Assembly (NCBI RefSeq): GCF_000425285.1 | Contig: NZ_AUDD01000005.1 | Span: 1 to 64,000, forward strand | Length of the DNA: 64,000 nucleotides | Reading direction: 5' to 3' | From: Acidipropionibacterium jensenii DSM 20535 | Lineage (GTDB): Bacteria > Actinomycetota > Actinomycetes > Propionibacteriales > Propionibacteriaceae | Shown here: positions 17,585 through 25,725 of the stretch, in pieces | Numbering within the stretch: the stretch's first letter is position 1 | How the letters are laid out: each line of letters opens with the position of its first letter | Position numbers and translations under genes: made by a program | The notes under the pieces: generated by a model | Seen by the model: only the letters and a program-made list of their open reading frames with translations | What the model was told of the DNA's origin: nothing | Database searches by the model: none

Positions 17585-18218
17585 GTCTCTCCTCGTTGCT
17601 GCCAGCGGTGCTGGTGGTGTCTTCGGCGCAGGACTCCAGTGATGCCGACATCACCAGGGCGTCCTCGCCGGTTCCGTAGTAGTGGTTGCGACGCGCGATC
17701 TGGTCGAATCCGTGGGACCGGTAGAGAGCCAGGGCCGCGAGATTGTCGGGGCGGACCTCCAGCAGGATCTGGCGTGCGCCGCGGCGGGCGGCCCAGCCCA
17801 TGCCGTGCCTCAGCAGCCGGCCGGCCATCCCGGCTCCCCGGGCGGCGGGGACCACCATGATGCGGTCCAGGTCGCAGGAGTCGATGACGTGGCTGAAGTC
17901 GGCGACCGCACGGGGACCCGTGCGATCCTCCTCGATGAGCACCAGACGCCCGGTCGTGGGGGTAGCCGCCTCCTGCCGGGCCGAATCGGTGCCGACTGCC
18001 CCCGAATCGGTGCCGGACGGCCCCGAGACGGTGCCGGAAGCCTCCGGATCGGTGTCAACTGCCACCCGGTGATGGACCCGGTCATTGCTCTGGAGCTCGG
18101 AGCGCCAGGCGGCGCGGCTCCAGGCCTGCCGGTCCCCGGCCTCCCTGGTCCCGAAGCAGGCGCGCTCGACGACCATCACCTGGTCCAGGTCCTCGGGACC
18201 AGCCTGTCGCAGGGTCAT
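17577..18218 (-). CDS. rimI: Ribosomal-protein-alanine N-acetyltransferase-like GNAT protein
   Basis: 213 residues. GNAT fold with '[21 protein letters not shown]' at the start, the acetyl-CoA loop '[16 protein letters not shown]' and the terminal '[18 protein letters not shown]'. In the tsa operon this matches RimI, which acetylates the N-terminus of protein S18. It is about 60 residues longer than usual because of a Ser/Gly/Thr/Asp-rich insertion at about residues 53-88 made of 'SGTxSG'-like repeats, encoded by imperfect tandem repeats at 17965-18060. It starts one base after the tsaB stop and runs 8 bp into tsaD. Confidence 0.88.
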   Translation of the reverse strand: MTLRQAGPEDLDQVMVVERACFGTREAGDRQAWSRAAWRSELQSNDRVHHRVAVDTDPEASGTVSGPSGTDSGAVGTDSARQEAATPTTGRLVLIEEDRTGPRAVADFSHVIDSCDLDRIMVVPAARGAGMAGRLLRHGMGWAARRGARQILLEVRPDNLAALALYRSHGFDQIARRNHYYGTGEDALVMSASLESCAEDTTSTAGSNEERHV

Positions 18219-18953
18219 TCAGCGTGCCTGACGGTTCTTCATCGCGGCGGGCAGCCTCAGCCGGGTGGGGGTGAGGGTGGCCTTGCGGGTGGTGGGGACG
18301 ACGGCGTCGGGGTCGCGCAGGTAGAGGGGCTCGATGCCGACATCGGGCAGCTTGGTCCAGTGGGCGGCAAGCACACCGGCGTCCAGGACCTCGGGAGCCC
18401 CGGCAGCGGCCTCGAGTCCGCGGGCGGCGCATCCCGGTCCGCCCACCGGGACGCCGGCAGGCAGAGTGTCGGGGGCGCCGACCTCGGGACCCTCCAGACG
18501 GGCGCCCTGTCCGTCGTAGCGGGCCCAGTAGAGCTCGTGGCGTCGGGCGTCGGTGGCGACCACGAAGCCGTCGGCCGGGGCCGAACCGAACTCGACCCAC
18601 TGGAGGGCCAGGACGTCGAGGGAGCAGACCGGGTGGGGCTGGGTACCGCCCAGGTGGGCCAGTACATGGCCGGTGACGATACCGACCCGCAGGCCGGTGT
18701 AGGGGCCGGGGCCCACCCCGACCGCGATCTGGTCGATCTGGCCGACGGCGATTCCGGCCTGCCCGCAGGCCTGCTCGACCAGCGGCATGAGCTGCTCGGC
18801 GTGGGCGCGCGGGTTGTCGTCGCGCAGGCTGATCACCTGGTCGCCGCGGGCCAGGCCGACGCACACCGCCGTGGAGGTGTCCACCGCCAGGGTCCAGCCG
18901 GATCCGGCCCGGTCGGTGCCGAGATCTGATTCGGCCTGAGATGCAGTCATCAC
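18219..18953 (-). CDS. tsaB: tRNA threonylcarbamoyladenosine biosynthesis protein TsaB
   Basis: 244 residues. An inactive ASKHA paralogue of TsaD that forms the scaffold dimer of the t6A complex. The N-terminal 'LAVDTSTAVCVGLA' and 'IAVGVGPGPYTGLRVGI' are the family hallmarks. The C-terminal part is more variable. Its start overlaps the end of tsaE by 4 bp, and the next gene follows at once, so it is co-translated with its partners. The first 19 residues before 'WTLAVDTST' may be an overlong start. Confidence 0.93.
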   Translation of the reverse strand: MMTASQAESDLGTDRAGSGWTLAVDTSTAVCVGLARGDQVISLRDDNPRAHAEQLMPLVEQACGQAGIAVGQIDQIAVGVGPGPYTGLRVGIVTGHVLAHLGGTQPHPVCSLDVLALQWVEFGSAPADGFVVATDARRHELYWARYDGQGARLEGPEVGAPDTLPAGVPVGGPGCAARGLEAAAGAPEVLDAGVLAAHWTKLPDVGIEPLYLRDPDAVVPTTRKATLTPTRLRLPAAMKNRQAR

Positions 18954-19903
18954 TGTGCTTCCTCGCTGCGGGCCGGCGTGTCGGGGCCCTGGTGGTCCGG
19001 GGCGTCCGCGGGCCGGGCGGCCTGGCGCAGGACGCCGAGGTCGACCCCCTGCCAGCGCGGGCCCACAGGTTGGATGTAGAGGATCCGGGTGTCATCGGCG
19101 GGGTCCCCGGAACGCTCGATGTCGATCTCCAGGTAGGAACCCTCGAGCTCCTCGGCGATCCCAGCCCCCCACTCGACGACGGTGACCGACTCGTCCATCG
19201 TCTCGTCGAGATCCAGATCGACCAGCTCGGCCAGGGATCCCAGCCGGTAGGCGTCGACGTGGACCAGGCCCGGCCGTCCCTCGGTTCCGGCGTGGCGTCG
19301 GACCAGGACGAAGGTCGGTGAGATCACCGGCCCCTGGACGCCGAGTCCGGCGCCGATTCCCTGGGTGAGGGTGGTCTTGCCGGCGCCCAGATCACCGGAG
19401 GTGAGAATCAGGTCGCCGGCGTGAAGAATCTGCGCCAGCGCGACGCCGAGGGAACGCATCTCCTCGGTGGTGGCGGCCTCCAGCCGGATCGGCAGGGTGC
19501 GCACCAGGTCGGCCCCGTCGGCGCGGTAGCCGTGCTCCAGCAGGTCGGCGCGCAGTGCGGCGCGGTCCATCGGGTGGTCGCTCCAGCTCTTGACCCGCAG
19601 ATCGTGCGAGCCGAGATCGGTGGCCAGCTGGGCGGCCCCCTCGAGGAGGTCGCGCTCGACGTCGAGGCGCTGCGCACCGGGTGCCACCAGGATGGCGTGC
19701 ACCGCGGCGCGACCGCCCTCATCGACCAGGCGCAGCAGCCCGACGGGCCGGCCGCCGGCCTCGGCAAGGACACAGAGGTCCTCGTCGAGCCAGCGGGCCA
19801 CCTGGTCGGTGAGCTGCTGCTCGCCCAGTGCCTGCGCCAGCGCGGGGGCGTCGGAGGGGTCCCCGACCCGCAACTGTCGTGACTCGGTCTCAGTGGTCTC
19901 CAC
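18950..19903 (-). CDS. tsaE: TsaE ATPase with an extra N-terminal GNAT-like domain
   Basis: 317 residues, about twice the usual TsaE. The C-terminal half (about residues 140-290) is a standard TsaE P-loop ATPase, with Walker A 'GDLGAGKTT' near 170, then 'SPTFVLVRRH', 'HVDAYRL' and 'VVEWGAGI', needed for turnover of the t6A complex. Residues 1-138 look like a GNAT-type acetyltransferase fold ('LRVGDPSDAPALAQAL', 'CVLAEAGGRPVGLLRLVDEG', 'LLEHGYRADGADLVRTLPI'), although the acetyl-CoA loop is weak. It leads the operon. Fusion is supported by one uninterrupted frame. What the extra domain does is unknown. Confidence 0.85.
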   Translation of the reverse strand: METTETESRQLRVGDPSDAPALAQALGEQQLTDQVARWLDEDLCVLAEAGGRPVGLLRLVDEGGRAAVHAILVAPGAQRLDVERDLLEGAAQLATDLGSHDLRVKSWSDHPMDRAALRADLLEHGYRADGADLVRTLPIRLEAATTEEMRSLGVALAQILHAGDLILTSGDLGAGKTTLTQGIGAGLGVQGPVISPTFVLVRRHAGTEGRPGLVHVDAYRLGSLAELVDLDLDETMDESVTVVEWGAGIAEELEGSYLEIDIERSGDPADDTRILYIQPVGPRWQGVDLGVLRQAARPADAPDHQGPDTPARSEEAQ

Positions 19904-19929
19904 GATCTGCCAGCCTAACCCTTCAGGTC

Positions 19930-19946
19930 ACGGCCCTGCAGGCCGT
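19930..19946 (-). terminator. Small hairpin after the helicase gene
   Basis: acggcc-ctgca-ggccgt lies in the 64-bp gap between the helicase stop and tsaE. There is no T-run, so termination is uncertain. Confidence 0.3.
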
Positions 19947-19967
19947 TGACTCCTCGAGGTAGCGGTC

Positions 19968-22367
19968 TCACCAGGTCTCGGAGCCGGAGCGCCCGTAGCG
20001 ACGCTCGCGGTCGTCGCGCGACGCGTTGCGGTCGCGACGCGGTCCACGACGGTCGTCGTAAGAGCCGCGTCCACCGCGGTCCCCACGGCCACCGCGGTCA
20101 CGGCCACCACGACCGCCACCGAAACCGCGGCCACCACGGCCACCGCCGTAGGAGTCCTTGCGACGTCCCTTGCGGGAGTGCTGCTGGCGAGGAGCCACCA
20201 CCGCGTCGAAGGCCTCCTGGGCGATCGGCTCGCCGCTGACCGGCTGGCAGTCGGCGATCTCGGCGAGATTCTCCCCACCGAGCCTCACCTCGGCCTCCAC
20301 CGGCTTGACGCCGGCGCCGCGGAACAGCCGCGACATCGCCCTGCGCTGGTGCGGCAGCACCATCGAGAGGACGACGCCCTTGTGGCCGGCCCGGGCGGTC
20401 CGCCCGGAGCGGTGCAGGTAGTCCTTGGAGTTCATCGGCGGGTCGACCTGGAGGACCAGGGTGACGTCGTCGACGTCGATCCCGCGGGCCGCCACGTCGG
20501 TGGCCACCAGGACCGGCAGGGAGCCGTCCTTGAAGGCCTTGAGCACCCGGGCCCGGGCGCCCTGGGTGAGTCCGCCGTGCAGCGCACCGGCCATCACGCC
20601 GGCGTCGCGCATCTGCTCGGCCATCCGGGATGCGCCGCGCTGGGTGCGGGCGAAGACGATGGTGTGGCCGGGCCGGTTGGCGATCTCGCACATCACCGAG
20701 ACCTTCTCATGGGGCTTGACCTGGAGGCTGTAGTGGACGGCCGTCGAGACCGCCCCCTTCTCCGGGTCGATCTCGTGGGTCACGGGGTCGTGCAGGTAGC
20801 GCTTGACGAGCTTGCCGACCGCCTCATCGAGGGTGGCCGAGAACAGCAGGTGCTGGGCCTCGCCGGGAACCGCGTCCAGGATGGCCGAGACGGCCGGCAT
20901 GAAGCCGAGATCGGCCATGTGGTCGGCCTCGTCCAGGACGACGACCTCGACACCGGACAGATCGGCGTCACCGGTCTCCAGCAGGTCGACCAGCCGGCCG
21001 GGGGTGGCGACGACGAGGTCGACCCCCTTGCGGAAGGCGCGGGTCTGCGGGCCGTAGCCCATGCCACCGGCGATCAGGATGGTCGACATGTTCATCGCGG
21101 AGGCCAGCGGGGACAGCACGTCGGCGATCTGCATGGCCAGCTCGCGGGTGGGCGAGAGGATGAGGGCGCGCGGCCGCTTGTCGGGACGCTCGGCGGCGGC
21201 CAGGCGGGTCAGCACCGGCACCCCGAAGGCCAGGGTCTTGCCCGAGCCGGTGGAGGCCCGGCCCAGCAGGTCGCGCCCGGCGATGGCGTCGGGGATGGCG
21301 GCGATCTGGATCCGGAACGGGGCGTCGATGCCGGTGGCCTTGAGGGCGGCGACGATCCGGTCCGGGACGCCGAGGGCGGAGAAGCCGCCCTCGTGGTCGA
21401 TGGTGGAGGTGTCCAGATCGGTCAGCTCGGCGGCCGACCACTCCATCTGGTCCTCATTGCCGGCAGCGGACTGGTCGGCGCCGTCGTGGTCGCGGAACCC
21501 GCCGCGGTCCTTGCTGAAGCCGCGGTCCTTGTTGTAGCCGTGCTCCTTGAAACCGTGGTCGCGCGATCCGTGGTCATCGAAGCTCCGCTTGAAGCCGTGC
21601 TCCTGGGAGCCGTGGTCCCCGCGGTAGCCGCCGCGACGCTCGTCACGGTCGCCGTACCGGTCGTGGCCGCGGTCGCCGTAGTCGCGACGTCCTCCGTCGC
21701 GGAAGTCGCGTCCGCCGGACCGGCGGTCATCGCCGTCCCGGTTCCACGAGTCACGGCCCGAGGACCTGGAGCCACGACGGTCGTAGGAGCGGTCGCCGCC
21801 ACGGTCGTCGTCGTTCCAACCGCCACGACGGTCCTTGTTGAATCCGCCCTTGCGGTAACCGCCCTTGGAGAACCCGTCCCGGCCGTAACGGTCAGTGTGG
21901 AAGCCGCCCTTGCGATATCCCTCGGAACCGCGACGATCCCTGTCGTAGGGACGACCACCGCGGCGATCCTCGGAGCCGCGACCGTTGTCGTCACGGTCCC
22001 AGGAGTCCTCGCGTCGGGAGTCGTAGCGCCGCGACCCGCCGCGACGGTCGAAGGAACGGCCGCCGGACCGGCCGTCGCGGTCATAGCGGCCACCGCTGCG
22101 ACCCTGACGGTCATCGCGGTCTGCGAACCGGGACTCGCGGTGATCGGGCTGGTCATCGGAGCGCGGGGACCAGGACTGGAAGGTGCGACCCTCACGGTCG
22201 GTGTGGCCGCCCTCGTGGGACTTCCCGTAGGACTTGCCCGAGTTGTACGACTTCCCGCCGCGGGTGTGCGGCTTGTGCCCCTTGGCGGCGCGCTCGGCCG
22301 ATGTCCAGCGCTTCTTGGGGGTGCCGTCGGCCTTGTAGGACTTCGGCTTGCGATTCTGTGAACTCAC
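19968..22367 (-). CDS. DEAD-box RNA helicase with very long RG/D/Y-rich extensions
   Basis: 799 residues from a GTG with a good GAGGTG upstream. A longer open frame runs to 23000 but lacks any helicase character there. Residues 1-315 are a disordered, positively charged region of D/R/G/Y/S repeats ('GRSGGRYDRDGRS', 'DRYGRDGFSKGGYRKGGFNK'). The core (about 325-705) has motif I 'ASTGSGKT', Ia 'PTRELAMQ', II 'DEAD', III 'SAT' and VI 'HRSGRTARAG'. The last 90 residues return to RG-rich sequence ('GGGRGGRGFGGGRGGRDRGG'). It is likely an RNA helicase for ribosome assembly or mRNA decay that uses the tails for RNA binding. It has its own promoter and long leader. Confidence 0.92.
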   Translation of the reverse strand: MSSQNRKPKSYKADGTPKKRWTSAERAAKGHKPHTRGGKSYNSGKSYGKSHEGGHTDREGRTFQSWSPRSDDQPDHRESRFADRDDRQGRSGGRYDRDGRSGGRSFDRRGGSRRYDSRREDSWDRDDNGRGSEDRRGGRPYDRDRRGSEGYRKGGFHTDRYGRDGFSKGGYRKGGFNKDRRGGWNDDDRGGDRSYDRRGSRSSGRDSWNRDGDDRRSGGRDFRDGGRRDYGDRGHDRYGDRDERRGGYRGDHGSQEHGFKRSFDDHGSRDHGFKEHGYNKDRGFSKDRGGFRDHDGADQSAAGNEDQMEWSAAELTDLDTSTIDHEGGFSALGVPDRIVAALKATGIDAPFRIQIAAIPDAIAGRDLLGRASTGSGKTLAFGVPVLTRLAAAERPDKRPRALILSPTRELAMQIADVLSPLASAMNMSTILIAGGMGYGPQTRAFRKGVDLVVATPGRLVDLLETGDADLSGVEVVVLDEADHMADLGFMPAVSAILDAVPGEAQHLLFSATLDEAVGKLVKRYLHDPVTHEIDPEKGAVSTAVHYSLQVKPHEKVSVMCEIANRPGHTIVFARTQRGASRMAEQMRDAGVMAGALHGGLTQGARARVLKAFKDGSLPVLVATDVAARGIDVDDVTLVLQVDPPMNSKDYLHRSGRTARAGHKGVVLSMVLPHQRRAMSRLFRGAGVKPVEAEVRLGGENLAEIADCQPVSGEPIAQEAFDAVVAPRQQHSRKGRRKDSYGGGRGGRGFGGGRGGRDRGGRGDRGGRGSYDDRRGPRRDRNASRDDRERRYGRSGSETW

Positions 22368-22466
22368 GTGTGTCACCTCATGACGCGGCACAGCGCAGGG
22401 CGACGAGCCCGGCAGCAGTGCGATTCGATAACGTCGACCCGAGATCCCGCGATGGCACGGACTCAT

Positions 22467-22490
22467 ATGGAGATCCCTGTGGATCTCCAT
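22467..22490 (-). promoter_or_regulatory. Perfect hairpin in the helicase 5' leader
   Basis: atggagatcc-ctgt-ggatctccat, 10 paired bases with a 4-base loop, 100 nt before the helicase start and within the predicted leader. No T-run follows. A role in mRNA stability, attenuation or self-regulation of the helicase is conceivable. Confidence 0.5.
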
Positions 22491-22653
22491 CGCGAAGAGC
22501 TGCCAGTAATTGGGAGAGTCGCGGACGATCTGTGTCGTCCGCCCAGGCCCCGGGTTCGGGACGCATCGAGCAACTGAACGCATCATGGGCTCGTCGTGCG
22601 CAGCGCCCGCATCGGTGTGCGGACGACACGGCGAGCCGTGGTCAACTCGCCCA

Positions 22654-22682
22654 AATATACGGCACCGGGCACTTTGGACCAA
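22654..22682 (-). promoter_or_regulatory. Probable helicase promoter
   Basis: Reading leftward, TTGGTC (22682-22677), 17 bp, then TATATT (22659-22654). This predicts a leader of about 280 nt. The -35 box overlaps the 11-bp palindrome tttggaccaaa (22673-22683), a possible operator. The rest of the 22368-22779 gap shows no gene. Confidence 0.5.
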
Positions 22683-22779
22683 ATCCCGCGCACCCCGACC
22701 CGCACTGTTCACCGATGTCGCCCCGGGCGGCCACCGCCAGTACTCGATTCGCCACCGAGGGCCCATTACCATCCAGGGT

Positions 22780-23931
22780 GTGCGGGTAGCGATCATCAGT
22801 GAGTCGTTCCTCCCCCAGGTCAATGGGGTGACGAACTCCATTCTGCGTGTCCTGGAGTACCTGCGCGCCCACGGCCACCAGGCGGTGGTGCTGGCACCGG
22901 GCGACCCCGCGGTGGCCCCCAAGGAGTACGCCGGGTTCCCCGTCCTCACCCTGTCATCGGTGACCTGGCCGGGGTACCAGGACGTCCGGGTCTCGACCAC
23001 CCCGCAGTGGACCCTGGAGCGCTACCTCAACGAGTTCTCCCCCGACGTCGTCCACCTGGCCAGCCCCTTCATGATCGGCTACAAGGGGGCGCTGGCCGCG
23101 GCCACCCTGGGCATCCCGGCGATCGCGATCTACCAGACCGACATCCCCAGCTACGCGGCCCGGTACGGGATCGGGCACCTCGAGTTCTACGGCTGGTACC
23201 GGGTCCGCCAGATCCACTCCCTGATGGTCGCCACCTACGCCCCCTCGACCTACTCCCGTGACCAGCTCGTCGCCCACGGCGTGCCGCGGGTCGGCATCTG
23301 GGGGCGAGGGGTGGACAAGGTGAGGTTCAACCCGGCGAAACGGTCCCAGGCGCTGCACGACCAGTGGGCCCCCCGGGGGGAGACCGTGATCGGCTACATG
23401 GGCCGGCTCGCCTCCGAGAAGCGGGTCGAGGACATGATCCATCTGGTCGGCATCCCGGGCACCAGGATCGTCATCGTCGGGCACGGCCCGCAGCGCGAGT
23501 CCCTGGAGAAGGAGATGCCCGACGCCGTCTTCTGCGGCGGGCTCTACGGCGAGGACCTGCCCCGTGCGCTGGCCTCGATGGACGTCTTCTGCTCCACCGG
23601 CGAGCTGGAGACCTTCTGCCAGGCGGTCCAGGAGGCCAAGGCCAGCGGTCTGCCGGTGGTGAGCCCGCGCCGCGGCGGCCCGATCGATCTCATCGACCCC
23701 TCGCGGACCGGCTGGCTGTACGAGCCGGGGAACATGACCGAGTTCCGGGAGCGGGTGACCGATCTGGTCGGCGACCCCTTCAAGCGGGAGGCGATGGGGC
23801 GCGCCGCCCGGGCCTCGATCGAGGACCGCACCTGGGACCACCTGTGCGCCGAGCTGATGGACCACTACCGCGAGGCGATCCGGCTGGGCAGCCTCGCCGC
23901 CGCACGCAGCGACGACCGCAGCAACGCCTGA
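22780..23931 (+). CDS. GT4 glycosyltransferase, GDP-mannose-dependent mannosyltransferase-like
   Basis: 383 residues from GTG, giving the canonical N-terminus 'RVAIISESFLPQVNGVTNSI'. In-frame codons further left have no homology. Two Rossmann domains: the N-terminal one binds the acceptor, and the C-terminal one has 'GRLASEKRVEDMIHL' and the nucleotide-sugar EX7E region ('STGELETFCQAVQEAKASG'). The opening is nearly that of actinobacterial MgtA/PimB'-type alpha-mannosyltransferases, which extend membrane glycolipids or lipomannan precursors. Acts at the inner face of the membrane without a transmembrane segment. Monocistronic. The exact acceptor is unknown. Confidence 0.8.
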   Translation: MRVAIISESFLPQVNGVTNSILRVLEYLRAHGHQAVVLAPGDPAVAPKEYAGFPVLTLSSVTWPGYQDVRVSTTPQWTLERYLNEFSPDVVHLASPFMIGYKGALAAATLGIPAIAIYQTDIPSYAARYGIGHLEFYGWYRVRQIHSLMVATYAPSTYSRDQLVAHGVPRVGIWGRGVDKVRFNPAKRSQALHDQWAPRGETVIGYMGRLASEKRVEDMIHLVGIPGTRIVIVGHGPQRESLEKEMPDAVFCGGLYGEDLPRALASMDVFCSTGELETFCQAVQEAKASGLPVVSPRRGGPIDLIDPSRTGWLYEPGNMTEFRERVTDLVGDPFKREAMGRAARASIEDRTWDHLCAELMDHYREAIRLGSLAAARSDDRSNA

Positions 23932-23965
23932 TCCTGCCCGCAACGGCTGATCCGCCCTCGCCGGG

Positions 23966-25423
23966 TCAGGCCGAGAACTCCCGCTCCACCGCCCCGACGG
24001 GTCCGGGTGCGACCAGCCGGCCGATCACCTCGGGGAACCGGTCGGCGAGCTGATCGGGGGACCACGGCCCCGGACTGAGGATCGCGGCCAGGGCCTGCAG
24101 CCCGGCACCGGCCAGACCGGCATCCCTGGCCGACAGCCCGGCGGCCAGCAGGGTGCCGCAGACCCCGGCCAGGGTGTCCCCCGAACCGGCCTGGGCGGTC
24201 CATGCCGGTCCGGGCAGGGCAGCGCTGATCTGTTGATCGGGGGTCGCCACCCACTGGATCGAGCCCTTGAGCAGGACGGTCGCCCCGAACATCCGGGCCC
24301 CCGCCAGACAGGAGCCGCGCCGGTCGGCCTCCACCTCGGCCCTGTCGATCCCGAGCATCCTCGCCAACTCGCCGGCGTGCGGGGTGAGCAGACAGCCCTC
24401 CGGGATCCGGCGCGGCAGCACGGCCAGGGCGTCGGCGTCCACCACGACCGGGACGCCGTCCGCCAGCCGCCGGTCCAGCCGCGCGGCGTTGCCGGCGTCG
24501 TCCCCCCATCCCGACCCGACCACCCAGGCCTGGACCCGCCCGGCCGCGCACACCACGCTGGGGGTCCGGTCCATCACGTGCTGCCGGACGGCGTCGGGGC
24601 CGACGCAGCGCACCATTCCGGCTCCGGAGCGCAGAGCGCCCAGCACGCCGAGGACCCCGGCACCCGGGTACTGCGACGACCCGGTGTCGCACCCGACGAC
24701 CCCTCGCGAGTACTTGTCGCTGGCCGGACCGGGAACCGGCCACAGGTCGGCCAGGTCGGTCACCGAGGCGACCTGGTCGGCGTCGGGGACGGCGACCCCG
24801 ATGTCGGCGAGGATCACCCGTCCGCAGCAGGCGGCCGCCGGTCGGGCCAGATGGCACCACTTGCGGGAGGCGAAGGTGACGGTGGTGCGGGCGTGCACGC
24901 AGCGCACCACCTCTCCCGAGTCGGCGGACAGGCCCGAGGGCAGATCGACCGCCAGCACCGGGGTGTCTGCGCCGGCCAGGGCCTCGTCCAGCCGGGCCAG
25001 GGAGTCCGGTATCGAGGGCCGCCCCCCGATCCCCAGCACCGCGTCGATGGCCAGGTCGTAGTGCCGGTCCAGGGCATCGACGGGGCTCACCTCCCCGCAT
25101 CCGGCCTCCTGGGCGGCGCCGGCCCCCGCCTCGTGGAGGGATCCGAGGACCGGGCAGACGTCGACCACCCAGCCGTCGCGGCACAGCTCGGCGGCCGCGA
25201 AGAGCCCGTCGGCGCCGTTGTTGCCTCTCCCCGCCATCACCAGCACCCGCTGCTGGGCGATCCACTCGGCGGACTCCTCGAGGGGCTCATCCCCCAGCAG
25301 CATCGTGACCGCGGTGGTCGCCACGGCGTGGGCGGCCACCGCCATCAGGTCGGCTCCCGGATGGGCGTCGAAAAAGGCGCGTTCGGCGGTTCGCATCTGT
25401 TCGGCGGTGCACACGGTGGTCAT
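23966..25423 (-). CDS. nnr: Bifunctional NAD(P)H-hydrate repair enzyme (epimerase + dehydratase)
   Basis: 485 residues. The ATG at 25423 with GAGAGGA upstream is chosen because homology starts at 'CTAEQMRTAERAF'. It repairs damaged NAD(P)H hydrates. The N-terminal half (1-215) is the epimerase ('MAGRGNNGADGL', 'IDAVLGIGGRP', 'AVDLPSGLSADSGEV'). The C-terminal half is the ADP/ATP-dependent dehydratase ('KYSRGVVGC', 'LTPHAGELARMLG', 'VLLKGS', and phosphate-binding 'AQAGSGDTLAGVCG'). Cytoplasmic housekeeping enzyme. It is convergent with the glycosyltransferase and divergent from the alpha-galactosidase locus. Confidence 0.95.
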   Translation of the reverse strand: MTTVCTAEQMRTAERAFFDAHPGADLMAVAAHAVATTAVTMLLGDEPLEESAEWIAQQRVLVMAGRGNNGADGLFAAAELCRDGWVVDVCPVLGSLHEAGAGAAQEAGCGEVSPVDALDRHYDLAIDAVLGIGGRPSIPDSLARLDEALAGADTPVLAVDLPSGLSADSGEVVRCVHARTTVTFASRKWCHLARPAAACCGRVILADIGVAVPDADQVASVTDLADLWPVPGPASDKYSRGVVGCDTGSSQYPGAGVLGVLGALRSGAGMVRCVGPDAVRQHVMDRTPSVVCAAGRVQAWVVGSGWGDDAGNAARLDRRLADGVPVVVDADALAVLPRRIPEGCLLTPHAGELARMLGIDRAEVEADRRGSCLAGARMFGATVLLKGSIQWVATPDQQISAALPGPAWTAQAGSGDTLAGVCGTLLAAGLSARDAGLAGAGLQALAAILSPGPWSPDQLADRFPEVIGRLVAPGPVGAVEREFSA

Positions 25424-25602
25424 CGGGCTTCCTCTCCGGGACGGGCTCCCCCACCTTATTTCCCGGCGCTGCCCCTCCGTCCCTCCGTCCCCCCCCCAGC
25501 CCGCTTCGGCGTGCCGGAGGCCCGTGCGTTCCCGCGTCGGGGGACCGCGGGTGGCAATCGGAGCCAAAGGGTTCCCAGGACCACGGATCTGGGTTACGCT
25601 CG

Positions 25603-25638
25603 ATCCGTAATTTTCTTCCAAGGAAGAGAATTACGGAT
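25603..25638. promoter_or_regulatory. 36-bp near-perfect palindrome, likely operator for the galactoside locus
   Basis: Arms of 17 bp around a central 'aa', 16 of 17 positions matching (left arm atccgtaattttcttcc, right arm ggaagagaattacggat). It is AT-rich in a GC-rich genome and lies 88 bp before the alpha-galactosidase ATG, between divergent genes, so it cannot be a terminator for either. It resembles ROK-type (NagC/XylR) operators in general style. The rest of 25424-25725 holds no gene. Confidence 0.6.
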
Positions 25639-25725
25639 CCGGGGCAACGCGGTCCCGGTTCCTCACCTTCTGACCCGCATGTCGCCAGCCGACCCGGGCC
25701 ACCGGAACGCCCCCAAGGATCAGCA

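Noticed and set aside
20178-22361. A 727-codon plus-strand open frame opposite the helicase
   Set aside because: Shadow of the helicase repeats, with no fold or motif; the helicase frame carries all DEAD-box motifs.
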